This document shows, piece after piece, positions 25,601-39,664 of a DNA stretch of 64,000 nt. How positions within the stretch are numbered: position 1 is the stretch's first letter; each line of letters starts with the position of its first letter. The position numbers and the translations under genes are program-made. Source of the DNA: Vespa crabro. Its lineage: Eukaryota; Arthropoda; Insecta; Hymenoptera; Vespidae. The stretch is from positions 12,306,999 to 12,370,998 of the forward strand of contig NC_060956.1 of NCBI RefSeq assembly GCF_910589235.1, written 5' to 3'. The notes under the pieces are model-generated. The model searched no databases and was not told the origin of the DNA. It saw only the letters and a list, made by a program, of their open reading frames with translations.

Positions 25601-28139
25601 TATATAAAATCATTGAAATTGAATGTGATTTCAACCATTCATTTTTCGACGATACGCCTTTATGAGCATAAAATCGTATATACGATATGAAACAATGTTA
25701 ATACATCAATACCAAGATAAAAAGGATGTTTGATCTTCTGAAATACCATGTCTGAATAGATTGGTAACATTTTTCGTACTGTTGTCCGGGAAAATTCATT
25801 GTTTTCACCATTATACCTCAGCATATAGCGAAATTCGCATATGTCGATCAGGTTTCTCGATAATTATCATGCTACAACACGTATTAACGCATAGTCGGAA
25901 ATAAATATTCTAGTTTCATTCTTTATTCTACGTCGAAAAAATATAAAATCATTGAAATTGATTGTGATTTCAACCTTTCATTTTTCGACGATACGCCTTT
26001 ATGAGCATAAAATCGTATATACGATATGAAACAAAGTTAAGACATCAATTCCAAGATAGAAAAGATTTTTGATCTTCTGAAATACAATGTCCGAATAGAT
26101 TGGTAACATTTTTCAAACTGTGGAACGAGTATTTTCACTGTTTTCATGATAATATTTCCGCATATAGCGGAATTCGCATGTGTCGAACAGGTTTCTCATT
26201 AATTATCATGTTAAAACACGCATTTACACATAGTCGGAAAGATATAATCTAGTTTCATTCTTTATTCTGCGTCGAAAGTATTTAAAATCATTGAAATTGA
26301 ATTAGATTTCAACCTTTCGTTTTTTGACGATACGCCATTATGAGCATAAAATCGTATATACGATATGAAACAATGTTAATACATCAATACCAAGAAAAAA
26401 AAGATGTTTGATCTTCTGAAATACAATGTCCGAATCGATTGGTAACATTTTTCAAACTGTGGAACGAGTAATTTCACTGTTTTCAGGATAATATTTCCGC
26501 ATATAGCGAAATTTACATGTGTTGTTCAGTTTTCTCGATAATTTTCATGTTAAAGCACGTAATTAAAAATAGTCGGAAAGAAATATTCTAGTTTCATTCT
26601 TTATTCTGCGTCGAAAGTATATAAAATCATTGAAATTGAATGAGATTTCAACCTTTCGTTTTTCGACGATACGCCTTTATGAGCATAAAATCGTATATTG
26701 GATATGAAACAAAGTTAAGACATCAATTCCAAGATAGAAAAGATTTTTGATCTTCTGAAATACAATGTCTGAATCGATTGGTAACATTTTTCAAACTGTT
26801 GTACGAGTAAGTTCAAAGATTTCACCATTTTATCTCAGCATATAGCGAAAAACGCATATGTCGATCAGGTTTCTCGATAATTATCATGTTACAACACATA
26901 TTTACGCATAGTCGGAAAGATATAATCTAGTTTCATTCTTTATTCTGCGTCGAAAAAATATAAAATCATTGAAATTGAATGTGATTTCAACCTTTCATTA
27001 TTCGACGATACGCCTTTATGAGCATAAAATCGTATATACGATATGAAACAATGTTAATACATCAATACCAAGATAAAAAGGATGTTTGATCTTCTGAAAT
27101 ACCATGTCTGAATAGATTGGTAACATTTTTCGTAATGTTGTCCGGGAAAATTCATTGTTTTCACCATTTTACCTCAGCATATAGCGAAATTCGCATATGT
27201 CGATCAGGTTTCTCGATAATTATCATGCTACAACACGTATTAACGCATAGTCGGAAAGAAATATTCTAGTTTCATTCTTTATTCTACGTCGAAAATATAT
27301 AAAATCATTGAAATTGAATGTGATTTCAACCTTTCATTTTTCGACGATACGCCTTTATGAGCATAAAATCGTATATACGATATGAAACAAAGTTAAGACA
27401 TCAATTCCAAGATAGAAAAGATTTTTGATCTTCTGAAATACAATGTCCGAATAGATTGGTAACATTTTTCAAACAGTGGAACGAGTATTTTCACTGTTTT
27501 CATGATAATATTTCCGCATATAGCGGAATTCGCATGTGTCGATCAGGTTTCTCATTAATTATCATGTTAAAGCACGCATTTACACATAGTCGGAAAGATA
27601 TAATCTAGTTTCATTCTTTATTCTGCGTCGAAAGTATATAAAATCATTGAAATTGAATGAGATTTCAACCTTTCATTTTTCGACGATACGCCTTTATGAG
27701 CATAAAATCGTATATACGATATGAAACAATGTTAATACATCAATACCAAGATAAAAAGGATGTTTGATCTTCTGAAATACCATGTCTGAATAGATTGGTA
27801 ACATTTTTCGTACTGTTGTCCGGGAAAATTCATTGTTTTCACCATTTTACCTCAGCATATAGCGAAATTCGCATATGTCGATCAGGTTTCTCGATAATTA
27901 TCATGCTACAACACGTATTAACGCATAGTCGGAAAGAAATATTCTAGTTTCATTCTTTATTCTACGTCGAAAAAATATAAAATCATTGAAATTGAATGTG
28001 ATTTCAACCTTTCATTTTTCGACGATACAACTTTATGAGCATAAAATCGTATATTGGATATGAAACAAAGTTAAGACATCAATTCCAAGATAGAAAAGAT
28101 TTTTGATCTTCTGAAATACAATGTCTGAATCGATTGGTA
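16614..28139 (+). repeat. 30-monomer block, second copy, plus E-B'-D-B (monomers 50-83)
   Basis: Order: D A2 B1 B2 A B2 D2 F | E B' D B D B | three units of D A2 B1 B2 (21360, 22716, 24072; period 1,356 bp) | A B2 D2 F | E B' D B. It matches the block starting at 7798 monomer by monomer for 18 monomers. It then contains one additional D A2 B1 B2 4-mer, so the second copy is four monomers longer. The stretch starting at 24072 repeats the one at 16614 at a displacement of 7,458 bp (22 monomers). The first D, at 16614, follows 'gtccgattagattgg', a change I see nowhere else, at the seam of the two copies. Confidence 0.8.
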
Positions 28140-31100
28140 ACATTTTTCAAACTGTTGTACGAGTAAGTTCAAAGATTTCACCATTTTATCTCAGCATATA
28201 GCGAAAAACGCATATGTCGATCAGGTTTCTCGATAATTATCATGTTACAACACATATTTACGCATAGTCGGAAAGATATAATCTAGTTTCATTCTTTATT
28301 CTGCGTCGAAAAAATATAAAATCATTGAAATTGAATGTGATTTTAACCTTTCATTTTTCGACGATACGCCTTTATGAGCATAAAATCGTATATACGATAT
28401 GAAACAATGTTAATACATCAATACCTAGATAAAAAGGATGTTTGATCTTCTGAAATACCATGTCTGAATAGATTGGTAACATTTTTCGTACTGTTGTCCG
28501 GGAAAATTCATTGTTTTCACCATTTTACCTCAGCATATAGCGAAATTCGCATATGTCGATCAGGTTTCTCGATAATTATCATGCTACAACATGTATTAAC
28601 GCATAGTCGGAAAGAAATATTCTAGTTTCATTCTTTATTCTGCGTCGAAAGTATATAAAATCATTGAAATTGAATGAGATTTCAACCTTTCGTTTTTCGA
28701 CGATACTACTTTATGAGCATAAAATCGTATATTGGATATGAAACAAAGTTAAGACATCAATTCCAAGATAGAAAAGATTTTTGATCTTCTGAAATACAAT
28801 GTCCGAATAGATTGGTAACATTTTTCAAACTGTTGAACGAGTATTTTCACTGTTTTCATGATAATATTTCCGCATATAGCGAAATTCGCATGTGTCGATC
28901 AGGTTTCTCATTAATTATCATGTTAAAACACGCATTTACACATAGTCGGAAAGATATGATCTAGTTTCATTCTTTATTCTGCGTCGAAAGTATTTAAAAT
29001 CATTGCAATTGAATTAGATTTCAACCTTTCGTTTTTCGACGATACGCCATTATGAGCATAAAATCGTATATACGATATGAAACAATGTTAATACATCAAT
29101 ACCAAGATAAAAAGGATGTTTGATCTTCTGAAATACCATGTCTGAATAGATTGGTAACATTTTTCAAACTGTGGAACGAGTATTTTCACTGTTTTCATGA
29201 TAATATTTCCGCATATAGCGAAATTCACATGTGTTGTTCAGTTTTCTCGATAATTTTCATGTTAAAGCACGTATTTAAAAATAGTCGGAAAGAAGTATTC
29301 TAGTTTCATTCTTTATTCTGCGTCGAAAAAATATAAAATCATTGAAATTGAATGTGATTTCAACCTTTCATTTTTCGACGATACGCCTTTATGAGCATAA
29401 AATCGTATATACGATATGAAACAATGTTAATACATCAATACCAAGATAAAAAGGATGTTTGATCTTCTGAAATACCATGTCTGAATAGATTGGTAACATT
29501 TTTCGTAATGTTGTCCGGGAAAATTCATTGTTTTCACCATTTTACCTCAGCATATAGCGAAATTCGCATATGTCGATCAGGTTTCTCGATAATTATCATG
29601 CTACAACACGTATTAACGCATAGTCGGAAAGAAATATTCTAGTTTCATTCTTTATTCTACGTCGAAAAAATATAAAATCATTGAAATTGAATGTGATTTC
29701 AACCTTTCATTTTTCGACGATACGCCTTTATGAGCATAAAATCGTATATACGATATGAAACAAAGTTAAGACATCAATTCCAAGATAGAAAAGATTTTTG
29801 ATCTTCTGAAATACAATGTCCGAATAGATTGGTAACATTTTTCAAACAGTGGAACGAGTATTTTCACTGTTTTCATGATAATATTTCCGCATATAGCGGA
29901 ATTCGCATGTGTCGATCAGGTTTCTCATTAATTATCATGTTAAAGCACGCATTTACACATAGTCGGAAAGATATAATCTAGTTTCATTCTTTATTCTGCG
30001 TCGAAAGTATATAAAATCATTGAAATTGAATGAGATTTCAACCTTTCATTTTTCGACGATACGCCTTTATGAGCATAAAATCGTATATACGATATGAAAC
30101 AATGTTAATACATCAATACCAAGATAAAAAGGATGTTTGATCTTCTGAAATACCATGTCTGAATAGATTGGTAACATTTTTCGTACTGTTGTCCGGGAAA
30201 ATTCATTGTTTTCACCATTTTACCTCAGCATATAGCGAAATTCGCATATGTCGATCAGGTTTCTCGATAATTATCATGCTACAACACGTATTAACGCATA
30301 GTCGGAAAGAAATATTCTAGTTTCATTCTTTATTCTACGTCGAAAAAATATAAAATCATTGAAATTGAATGTGATTTCAACCTTTCATTTTTCGACGATA
30401 CGCCTTTATGAGCATAAAATCGTATATTGGATATGAAACAAAGTTAAGACATCAATTCCAAGATAGAAAAGATTTTTGATCTTCTGAAATACAATGTCTG
30501 AATCGATTGGTAACATTTTTCAAACTGTTGTACGAGTAAGTTCAAAGATTTCACCATTTTATCTCAGCATATAGCGAAAAACGCATATGTCGATCAGGTT
30601 TCTCGATAATTATCATGTTACAACACATATTTACGCATAGTCGGAAAGATATAATCTAGTTTCATTCTTTATTCTGCGTCGAAAAAATATAAAATCATTG
30701 AAATTGAATGTGATTTTAACCTTTCATTTTTCGACGATACGCCTTTATGAGCATAAAATCGTATATACGATATGAAACAATGTTAATACATCAATTCCAA
30801 GATAAAAAGGATGTTTGATCTTCTGAAATACCATGTCTGAATAGATTGGTAACATTTTTCGTACTGTTGTCCGGGAAAATTCATTGTTTTCACCATTTTA
30901 CCTCAGCATATAGCGAAATTCGCATATGTCGATCAGGTTTCTCGATAATTATCATGCTACAACATGTATTAACGCATAGTCGGAAAGAAATATTCTAGTT
31001 TCATTCTTTATTCTGCGTCGAAAAAATATAAAATCATTGAAATTGAATGTGATTTCAACCTTTCATTTTTCGACGATACGCCTTTATGAGCATAAAATCG

Positions 31101-34100
31101 TATATACGATATGAAACAAAGTTAAGACATCAATTCCAAGATAGAAAAGATTTTTGATCTTCTGAAATACAATGTCCGAATAGATTGGTAACATTTTTCA
31201 AACAGTGGAACGAGTATTTTCACTGTTTTCATGATAATATTTCCGCATATAGCGGAATTCGCATGTGTCGATCAGGTTTCTCATTAATTATCATGTTAAA
31301 GCACGCATTTACACATAGTCGGAATGATATAATCTAGTTTCATTCTTTATTCTGCGTCGAAAGTATATAAAATCATTGAAATTGAATGAGATTTCAACCT
31401 TTCATTTTTCGACGATACGCCTTTATGAGCATAAAATCGTATATACGATATGAAACAATGTTAATACATCAATACCAAGATAAAAAGGATGTTTGATCTT
31501 CTGAAATAACATGTCTGAATAGATTGGTAACATTTTTCGTACTGTTGTCCGGGAAAATTCATTGTTTTCACCATTTTACCTCAGCATATAGCGAAATTCG
31601 CATATGTCGATCAGGTTTCTCGATAATTATCATGTTACAACACGTATTTACGCATAGTCGGAAAGAAATATTCTAGTTTCATTCTTTATTCTACGTCGAA
31701 AAAATATAAAATCATTGAAATTGAATGTGATTTCAACCTTTCATTTTTCGACGATACAACTTTATGAGCATAAAATCGTATATTGGATATGAAACAAAGT
31801 TAAGACATCAATTCCAAGATAGAAAAGATTTTTGATCTTCTGAAATACAATGTCTGAATCGATTGGTAACATTTTTCAAACTGTTGTACGAGTAAGTTCA
31901 AAGATTTCACCATTTTATCTCAGCATATAGCGAAAAACGCATATGTCGATCAGGTTTCTCGATAATTATCATGTTACAACACATATTTACGCATAGTCGG
32001 AAAGATATAATCTAGTTTCATTCTTTATTCTGCGTCGAAAAAATATAAAATCATTGAAATTGAATGTGATTTTAACCTTTCATTTTTCGACGATACGCCT
32101 TTATGAGCATAAAATCGTATATACGATATGAAACAATGTTAATACATCAATACCAAGATAAAAAGGATGTTTGATATTCTGAAATAACATGTCTGAATAG
32201 ATTGGTAACATTTTTCGTACTGTTGTCCGGGAAAATTCATTGTTTTCACCATTTTACCTCAGCATATAGCGAAATTCGCATATGTCGATCAGGTTTCTCG
32301 ATAATTATCATGATACAACATGTATTAACGCATAGTCGGAAAGAAATATTCTAGTTTCATTCTTTATTCTGCGTCGAAAGTATATAAAATCATTGAAATT
32401 GAATGAGATTTCAACCTTTCGTTTTTCGACGATACAACTTTATGAGCATAAAATAGTATATTGGATATGAAACAAAGTTAAGACATCAATTCCAAGATAG
32501 AAAAGATTTTTGATCTTCTGAAATACAATGTCCGAATAGATTGGTAACATTTTTCAAACTGTTGAACGAGTATTTTCACTGTTTTCATGATAATATTTCC
32601 GCATATAGCGAAATTCGCATGTGTCGATCAGGTTTCTCATTAATTATCATGTTAAAACACGCATTTACACATAGTCGGAAAGATATGATCTAGTTTCATT
32701 CTTTATTCTGCGTCGAAAGTATTTAAAATCATTGCAATTGAATTAGATTTCAACCTTTCGTTTTTCGACGATACGCCATTATGAGCATAAAATCGTATAT
32801 ACGATATGAAACAATGTTAATACATCAATACCAAGATAAAAAGGATGTTTGATCTTCTGAAATACCATGTCTGAATAGATTGGTAACATTTTTCAAACTG
32901 TGGAACGAGTATTTTCACTGTTTTCATGATAATATTTCCGCATATAGCGAAATTCACATGTGTTGTTCAGTTTTCTCGATAATTTTCATGTTAAAGCACG
33001 TATTTAAAAATAGTCGGAAAGAAATATTCTAGTTTCATTCTTTATTCTGCGTCGAAAAAATATAAAATCATTGAAATTGAATGTGATTTCAACCTTTCAT
33101 TTTTCGACGATACGCCTTTATGAGCATAAAATCGTATATACGATATGAAACAATGTTAATACATCAATACCAAGATAAAAAGGATGTTTGATCTTCTGAA
33201 ATACCATGTCTGAATAGATTGGTAACATTTTTCGTAATGTTGTCCGGGAAAATTCATTGTTTTCACCATTTTACCTCAGCATATAGCGAAATTCGCATAT
33301 GTCGATCAGGTTTCTCGATAATTATCATGCTACAACACGTATTAACGCATAGTCGGAAAGAAATATTCTAGTTTCATTCTTTATTCTACGTCGAAAAAAT
33401 ATAAAATCATTGAAATTGAATGTGATTTCAACCTTTCATTTTTCGACGATACGCCTTTATGAGCATAAAATCGTATATACGATATGAAACAAAGTTAAGA
33501 CATCAATTCCAAGATAGAAAAGATTTTTGATCTTCTGAAATACAATGTCCGAATAGATTGGTAACATTTTTCAAACAGTGGAACGAGTATTTTCACTGTT
33601 TTCATGATAATATTTCCGCATATAGCGGAATTCGCATGTGTCGATCAGGTTTCTCATTAATTATCATGTTAAAACACGCATTTACACATAGTCGGAAAGA
33701 TATAATCTAGTTTCATTCTTTATTCTGCGTCGAAAGTATATAAAATCATTGAAAGTGAATGAGATTTCAACCTTTCATTTTTCGACGATACGCCTTTATG
33801 AGCATAAAATCGTATATACGATATGAAACAATATTAATACATCAATACCAAGATAAAAAGGATGTTTGATCTTCTGAAATACCATGTCTGAATAGATTGG
33901 TAACATTTTTCGTACTGTTGTCCGGGAAAATTCATTGTTTTCACCATTTTACCTCAGCATATAGCGAAATTCGCATATGTCGATCAGGTTTCTCGATAAT
34001 TATCATGCTACAACACGTATTAACGCATAGTCGGAAAGAAATATTCTAGTTTCATTCTTTATTCTACGTCGAAAAAATATAAAATCATTGAAATTGAATG

Positions 34101-34241
34101 TGATTTCAACCTTTCATTTTTCGACGATACAACTTTATGAGCATAAAATCGTATATTGGATATGAAACAAAGTTAAGACATCAATTCCAAGATAGAAAAG
34201 ATTTTTGATCTTCTGAAATACAATGTCTGAATCGATTGGTA
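28140..34241 (+). repeat. 18-monomer higher-order unit, first copy (monomers 84-101)
   Basis: Order: E B C A B' D B | E B D B | E B C A B' D B, total 6,102 bp. It contains two 7-mers (28140 and 31869; 3,729 bp apart) separated by a 4-mer. Private marks distinguish the two 7-mers: the first has 'ataccta' (about 28425), 'gatactacttt' (28704) and 'gaaagaagtatt' (about 29291), and the second has 'catgatacaacatg' (about 32310). The 4-mer D at 31191 has 'cggaatgatat'. The same marks, in the same order, recur in the block that follows. Confidence 0.85.
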
Positions 34242-37200
34242 ACATTTTTCAAACTGTTGTACGAGTAAGTTCAAAGATTTCACCATTTTATCTCAGCATA
34301 TAGCGAAAAACGCATATGTCGATCAGGTTTCTCGATAATTATCATGTTACAACACATATTTACGCATAGTCGGAAAGATATAATCTAGTTTCATTCTTTA
34401 TTCTGCGTCGAAAAAATATAAAATCATTGAAATTGAATGTGATTTTAACCTTTCATTTTTCGACGATACGCCTTTATGAGCATAAAATCGTATATACGAT
34501 ATGAAACAATGTTAATACATCAATACCTAGATAAAAAGGATGTTTGATCTTCTGAAATACCATGTCTGAATAGATTGTTAACATTTTTCGTACTGTTGTC
34601 CGGGAAAATTCATTGTTTTCACCATTTTACCTCAGCATATAGCGAAATTCGCATATGTCGATCAGGTTTCTCGATAATTATCATGCTACAACATGTATTA
34701 ACGCATAGTCGGAAAGAAATATTCTAGTTTCATTCTTTATTCTGCGTCGAAAGTATATAAAATCATTGAAATTGAATGAGATTTCAACCTTTCGTTTTTC
34801 GACGATACTACTTTATGAGCATAAAATCGTATATTGGATATGAAACAAAGTTAAGACATCAATTCCAAGATAGAAAAGATTTTTGATCTTCTGAAATACA
34901 ATGTCCGAATAGATTGGTAACATTTTTCAAACTGTTGAACGAGTATTTTCACTGTTTTCATGATAATATTTCCGCATATAGCGAAATTCGCATGTGTCGA
35001 TCAGGTTTCTCATTAATTATCATGTTAAAACACGCATTTACACATAGTCGGAAAGATATGATCTAGTTTCATTCTTTATTCTGCGTCGAAAGTATTTAAA
35101 ATCATTGCAATTGAATTAGATTTCAACCTTTCGTTTTTCGACGATACGCCATTATGAGCATAAAATCGTATATACGATATGAAACAATGTTAATACATCA
35201 ATACCAAGATAAAAAGGATGTTTGATCTTCTGAAATACCATGTCTGAATAGATTGGTAACATTTTTCAAACTGTGGAACGAGTATTTTCACTGTTTTCAT
35301 GATAATATTTCCGCATATAGCGAAATTCACATGTGTTGTTCAGTTTTCTCGATAATTTTCATGTTAAAGCACGTATTTAAAAATAGTCGGAAAGAAGTAT
35401 TCTAGTTTCATTCTTTATTCTGCGTCGAAAAAATATAAAATCATTGAAATTGAATGTGATTTCAACCTTTCATTTTTCGACGATACGCCTTTATGAGCAT
35501 AAAATCGTATATACGATATGAAACAATGTTAATACATCAATACCAAGATAAAAAGGATGTTTGATCTTCTGAAATACCATGTCTGAATAGATTGGTAACA
35601 TTTTTCGTAATGTTGTCCGGGAAAATTCATTGTTTTCACCATTTTACCTCAGCATATAGCGAAATTCGCATATGTCGATCAGGTTTCTCGATAATTATCA
35701 TGCTACAACACGTATTAACGCATAGTCGGAAAGAAATATTCTAGTTTCATTCTTTATTCTACGTCGAAAAAATATAAAATCATTGAAATTGAATGTGATT
35801 TCAACCTTTCATTTTTCGACGATACGCCTTTATGAGCATAAAATCGTATATTGGATATGAAACAAAGTTAAGACATCAATTCCAAGATAGAAAAGATTTT
35901 TGATCTTCTGAAATACAATGTCTGAATCGATTGGTAACATTTTTCAAACTGTTGTACGAGTAAGTTCAAAGATTTCACCATTTTATCTCAGCATATAGCG
36001 AAAAACGCATATGTCGATCAGGTTTCTCGATAATTATCATGTTACAACACATATTTACGCATAGTCGGAAAGATATAATCTAGTTTCATTCTTTATTCTG
36101 CGTCGAAAAAATATAAAATCATTGAAATTGAATGTGATTTCAACCTTTCATTTTTCGACGATACGCCTTTATGAGCATAAAATCGTATATACGATATGAA
36201 ACAATGTTAATACATCAATACCAAGATAAAAAGGATGTTTGATCTTCTGAAATACCATGTCTGAATAGATTGGTAACATTTTTCGTACTGTTGTCCGGGA
36301 AAATTCATTGTTTTCACCATTTTACCTCAGCATATAGCGAAATTCGCATATGTCGATCAGGTTTCTCGATAATTATCATGCTACAACACGTATTAACGCA
36401 TAGTCGGAAAGAAATATTCTAGTTTCATTCTTTATTCTGCGTCGAAAAAATATAAAATCATTGAAATTGAATGTGATTTCAACCTTTCATTTTTCGACGA
36501 TACGCCTTTATGAGCATAAAATCGTATATACGATATGAAACAAAGTTAAGACATCAATTCCAAGATAGAAAAGATTTTTGATCTTCTGAAATACAATGTC
36601 CGAATAGATTGGTAACATTTTTCAAACAGTGGAACGAGTATTTTCACTGTTTTCATGATAATATTTCCGCATATAGCGGAATTCGCATGTGTCGATCAGG
36701 TTTCTCATTAATTATCATGTTAAAGCACGCATTTACACATAGTCGGAATGATATAATCTAGTTTCATTCTTTATTCTGCGTCGAAAGTATATAAAATCAT
36801 TGAAATTGAATGAGATTTCAACCTTTCATTTTTCGACGATACGCCTTTATGAGCATAAAATCGTATATACGATATGAAACAATGTTAATACATCAATACC
36901 AAGATAAAAAGGATGTTTGATCTTCTGAAATAACATGTCTGAATAGATTGGTAACATTTTTCGTACTGTTGTCCGGGAAAATTCATTGTTTTCACCATTT
37001 TACCTCAGCATATAGCGAAATTCGCATATGTCGATCAGGTTTCTCGATAATTATCATGTCCAACACGTATTAACGCATAGTCGGAAAGAAATATTCTAGT
37101 TTCATTCTTTATTCTGCGTCGAAAAAATATAAAATCATTGAAATTGAATGTGATTTCAACCTTTCATTTTTCGACGATACAACTTTATGAGCATAAAATC

Positions 37201-39664
37201 GTATATTGGATATGAAACAAAGTTAAGACATCAATTCCAAGATAGAAAAGATTTTTGATCTTCTGAAATACAATGTCTGAATCGATTGGTAACATTTTTC
37301 AAACTGTTGTACGAGTAAGTTCAAAGATTTCACCATTTTATCTCAGCATATAGCGAAAAACGCATATGTCGATCAGGTTTCTCGATAATTATCATGTTAC
37401 AACACATATTTACGCATAGTCGGAAAGATATAATCTAGTTTCATTCTTTATTCTGCGTCGAAAAAATATAAAATCATTGAAATTGAATGTGATTTTAACC
37501 TTTCATTTTTCGACGATACGCCTTTATGAGCATAAAATCGTATATACGATATGAAACAATGTTAATACATCAATACCAAGATAAAAAGGATGTTTGATCT
37601 TCTGAAATACCATGTCTGAATAGATTGGTAACATTTTTCGTACTGTTGTCCGGGAAAATTCATTGTTTTCACCATTTTACCTCAGCATATAGCGAAATTC
37701 GCATATGTCGATCAGGTTTCTCGATAATTATCATGATACAACATGTATTAACGCATAGTCGGAAAGAAATATTCTAGTTTCATTCTTTATTCTGCGTCGA
37801 AAGTATATAAAATCATTGAAATTGAATGAGATTTCAACCTTTCGTTTTTCGACGATACAACTTTATGAGCATAAAATCGTATATTGGATATGAAACAAAG
37901 TTAAGACATCAATTCCAAGATAGAAAAGATTTTTGATCTTCTGAAATACAATGTCCGAATAGATTGGTAACATTTTTCAAACTGTTGAACGAGTATTTTC
38001 ACTGTTTTCATGATAATATTTCCGCATATAGCGAAATTCGCATGTGTCGATCAGGTTTCTCATTAATTATCATGTTAAAACACGCATTTACACATAGTCG
38101 GAAAGATATGATCTAGTTTCATTCTTTATTCTGCGTCGAAAGTATTTAAAATCATTGCAATTGAATTAGATTTCAACCTTTCGTTTTTCGACGATACGCC
38201 ATTATGAGCATAAAATCGTATATACGATATGAAACAATGTTAATACATCAATACCAAGATAAAAAGGATGTTTGATCTTCTGAAATACCATGTCTGAATA
38301 GATTGGTAACATTTTTCAAACTGTGGAACGAGTATTTTCACTGTTTTCATGATAATATTTCCGCATATAGCGAAATTCACATGTGTTGTTCAGTTTTCTC
38401 GATAATTTTCATGTTAAAGCACGTATTTAAAAATAGTCGGAAAGAAATATTCTAGTTTCATTCTTTATTCTGCGTCGAAAAAATATAAAATCATTGAAAT
38501 TGAATGTGATTTCAACCTTTCATTTTTCGACGATACGCCTTTATGAGCATAAAATCGTATATACGATATGAAACAATGTTAATACATCAATACCAAGATA
38601 AAAAGGATGTTTGATCTTCTGAAATACCATGTCTGAATAGATTGGTAACATTTTTCGTAATGTTGTCCGGGAAAATTCATTGTTTTCACCATTTTACCTC
38701 AGCATATAGCGAAATTCGCATATGTCGATCAGGTTTCTCGATAATTATCATGCTACAACACGTATTAACGCATAGTCGGAAAGAAATATTCTAGTTTCAT
38801 TCTTTATTCTACGTCGAAAAAATATAAAATCATTGAAATTGAATGTGATTTCAACCTTTCATTTTTCGACGATACGCCTTTATGAGCATAAAATCGTATA
38901 TACGATATGAAACAAAGTTAAGACATAAATTCCAAGATAGAAAAGATTTTTGATCTTCTGAAATACAATGTCCGAATAGATTGGTAACATTTTTCAAACA
39001 GTGGAACGAGTATTTTCACTGTTTTCATGATAATATTTCCGCATATAGCGGAATTCGCATGTGTCGATCAGGTTTCTCATTAATTATCATGTTAAAGCAC
39101 GCATTTACACATAGTCGGAAAGATATAATCTAGTTTCATTCTTTATTCTGCGTCGAAAGTATATAAAATCATTGAAATTGAATGAGATTTCAACCTTTCA
39201 TTTTTCGACGATACGCCTTTATGAGCATAAAATCGTATATACGATATGAAACAATGTTAATACATCAATACCAAGATAAAAAGGATGTTTGATCTTCTGA
39301 AATACCATGTCTGAATAGATTGGTAACATTTTTCGTACTGTTGTCCGGGAAAATTCATTGTTTTCACCATTTTACCTCAGCATATAGCGAAATTCGCATA
39401 TGTCGATCAGGTTTCTCGATAATTATCATGCTACAACACGTATTAACGCATAGTCGGAAAGAAATATTCTAGTTTCATTCTTTATTCTACGTCGAAAAAA
39501 TATAAAATCATTGAAATTGAATGTGATTTCAACCTTTCATTTTTCGACGATACAACTTTATGAGCATAAAATCGTATATTGGATATGAAACAAAGTTAAG
39601 ACATCAATTCCAAGATAGAAAAGATTTTTGATCTTCTGAAATACAATGTCTGAATCGATTGGTA
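34242..39664 (+). repeat. 18-monomer unit, second copy with two monomers lost (monomers 102-117)
   Basis: Order: E B C A B'* | E B D B | E B C A B' D B, 16 monomers and 5,423 bp. It carries the marks of the preceding unit in the same order: 'ataccta' and 'gatactacttt' in the first B monomer, 'gaaagaagtatt' in A (about 35393), 'cggaatgatat' in the lone D (about 36744), and 'catgatacaacatg' in the second 7-mer. The first 7-mer lacks its D-B pair. B'* at 35598 has a B' head but the 'cctttatg...cgtatattgg' tail of the B at 30174, which marks the deletion seam. The B at 36954 has 'catgtccaacacg' and is one base short. Confidence 0.85.
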
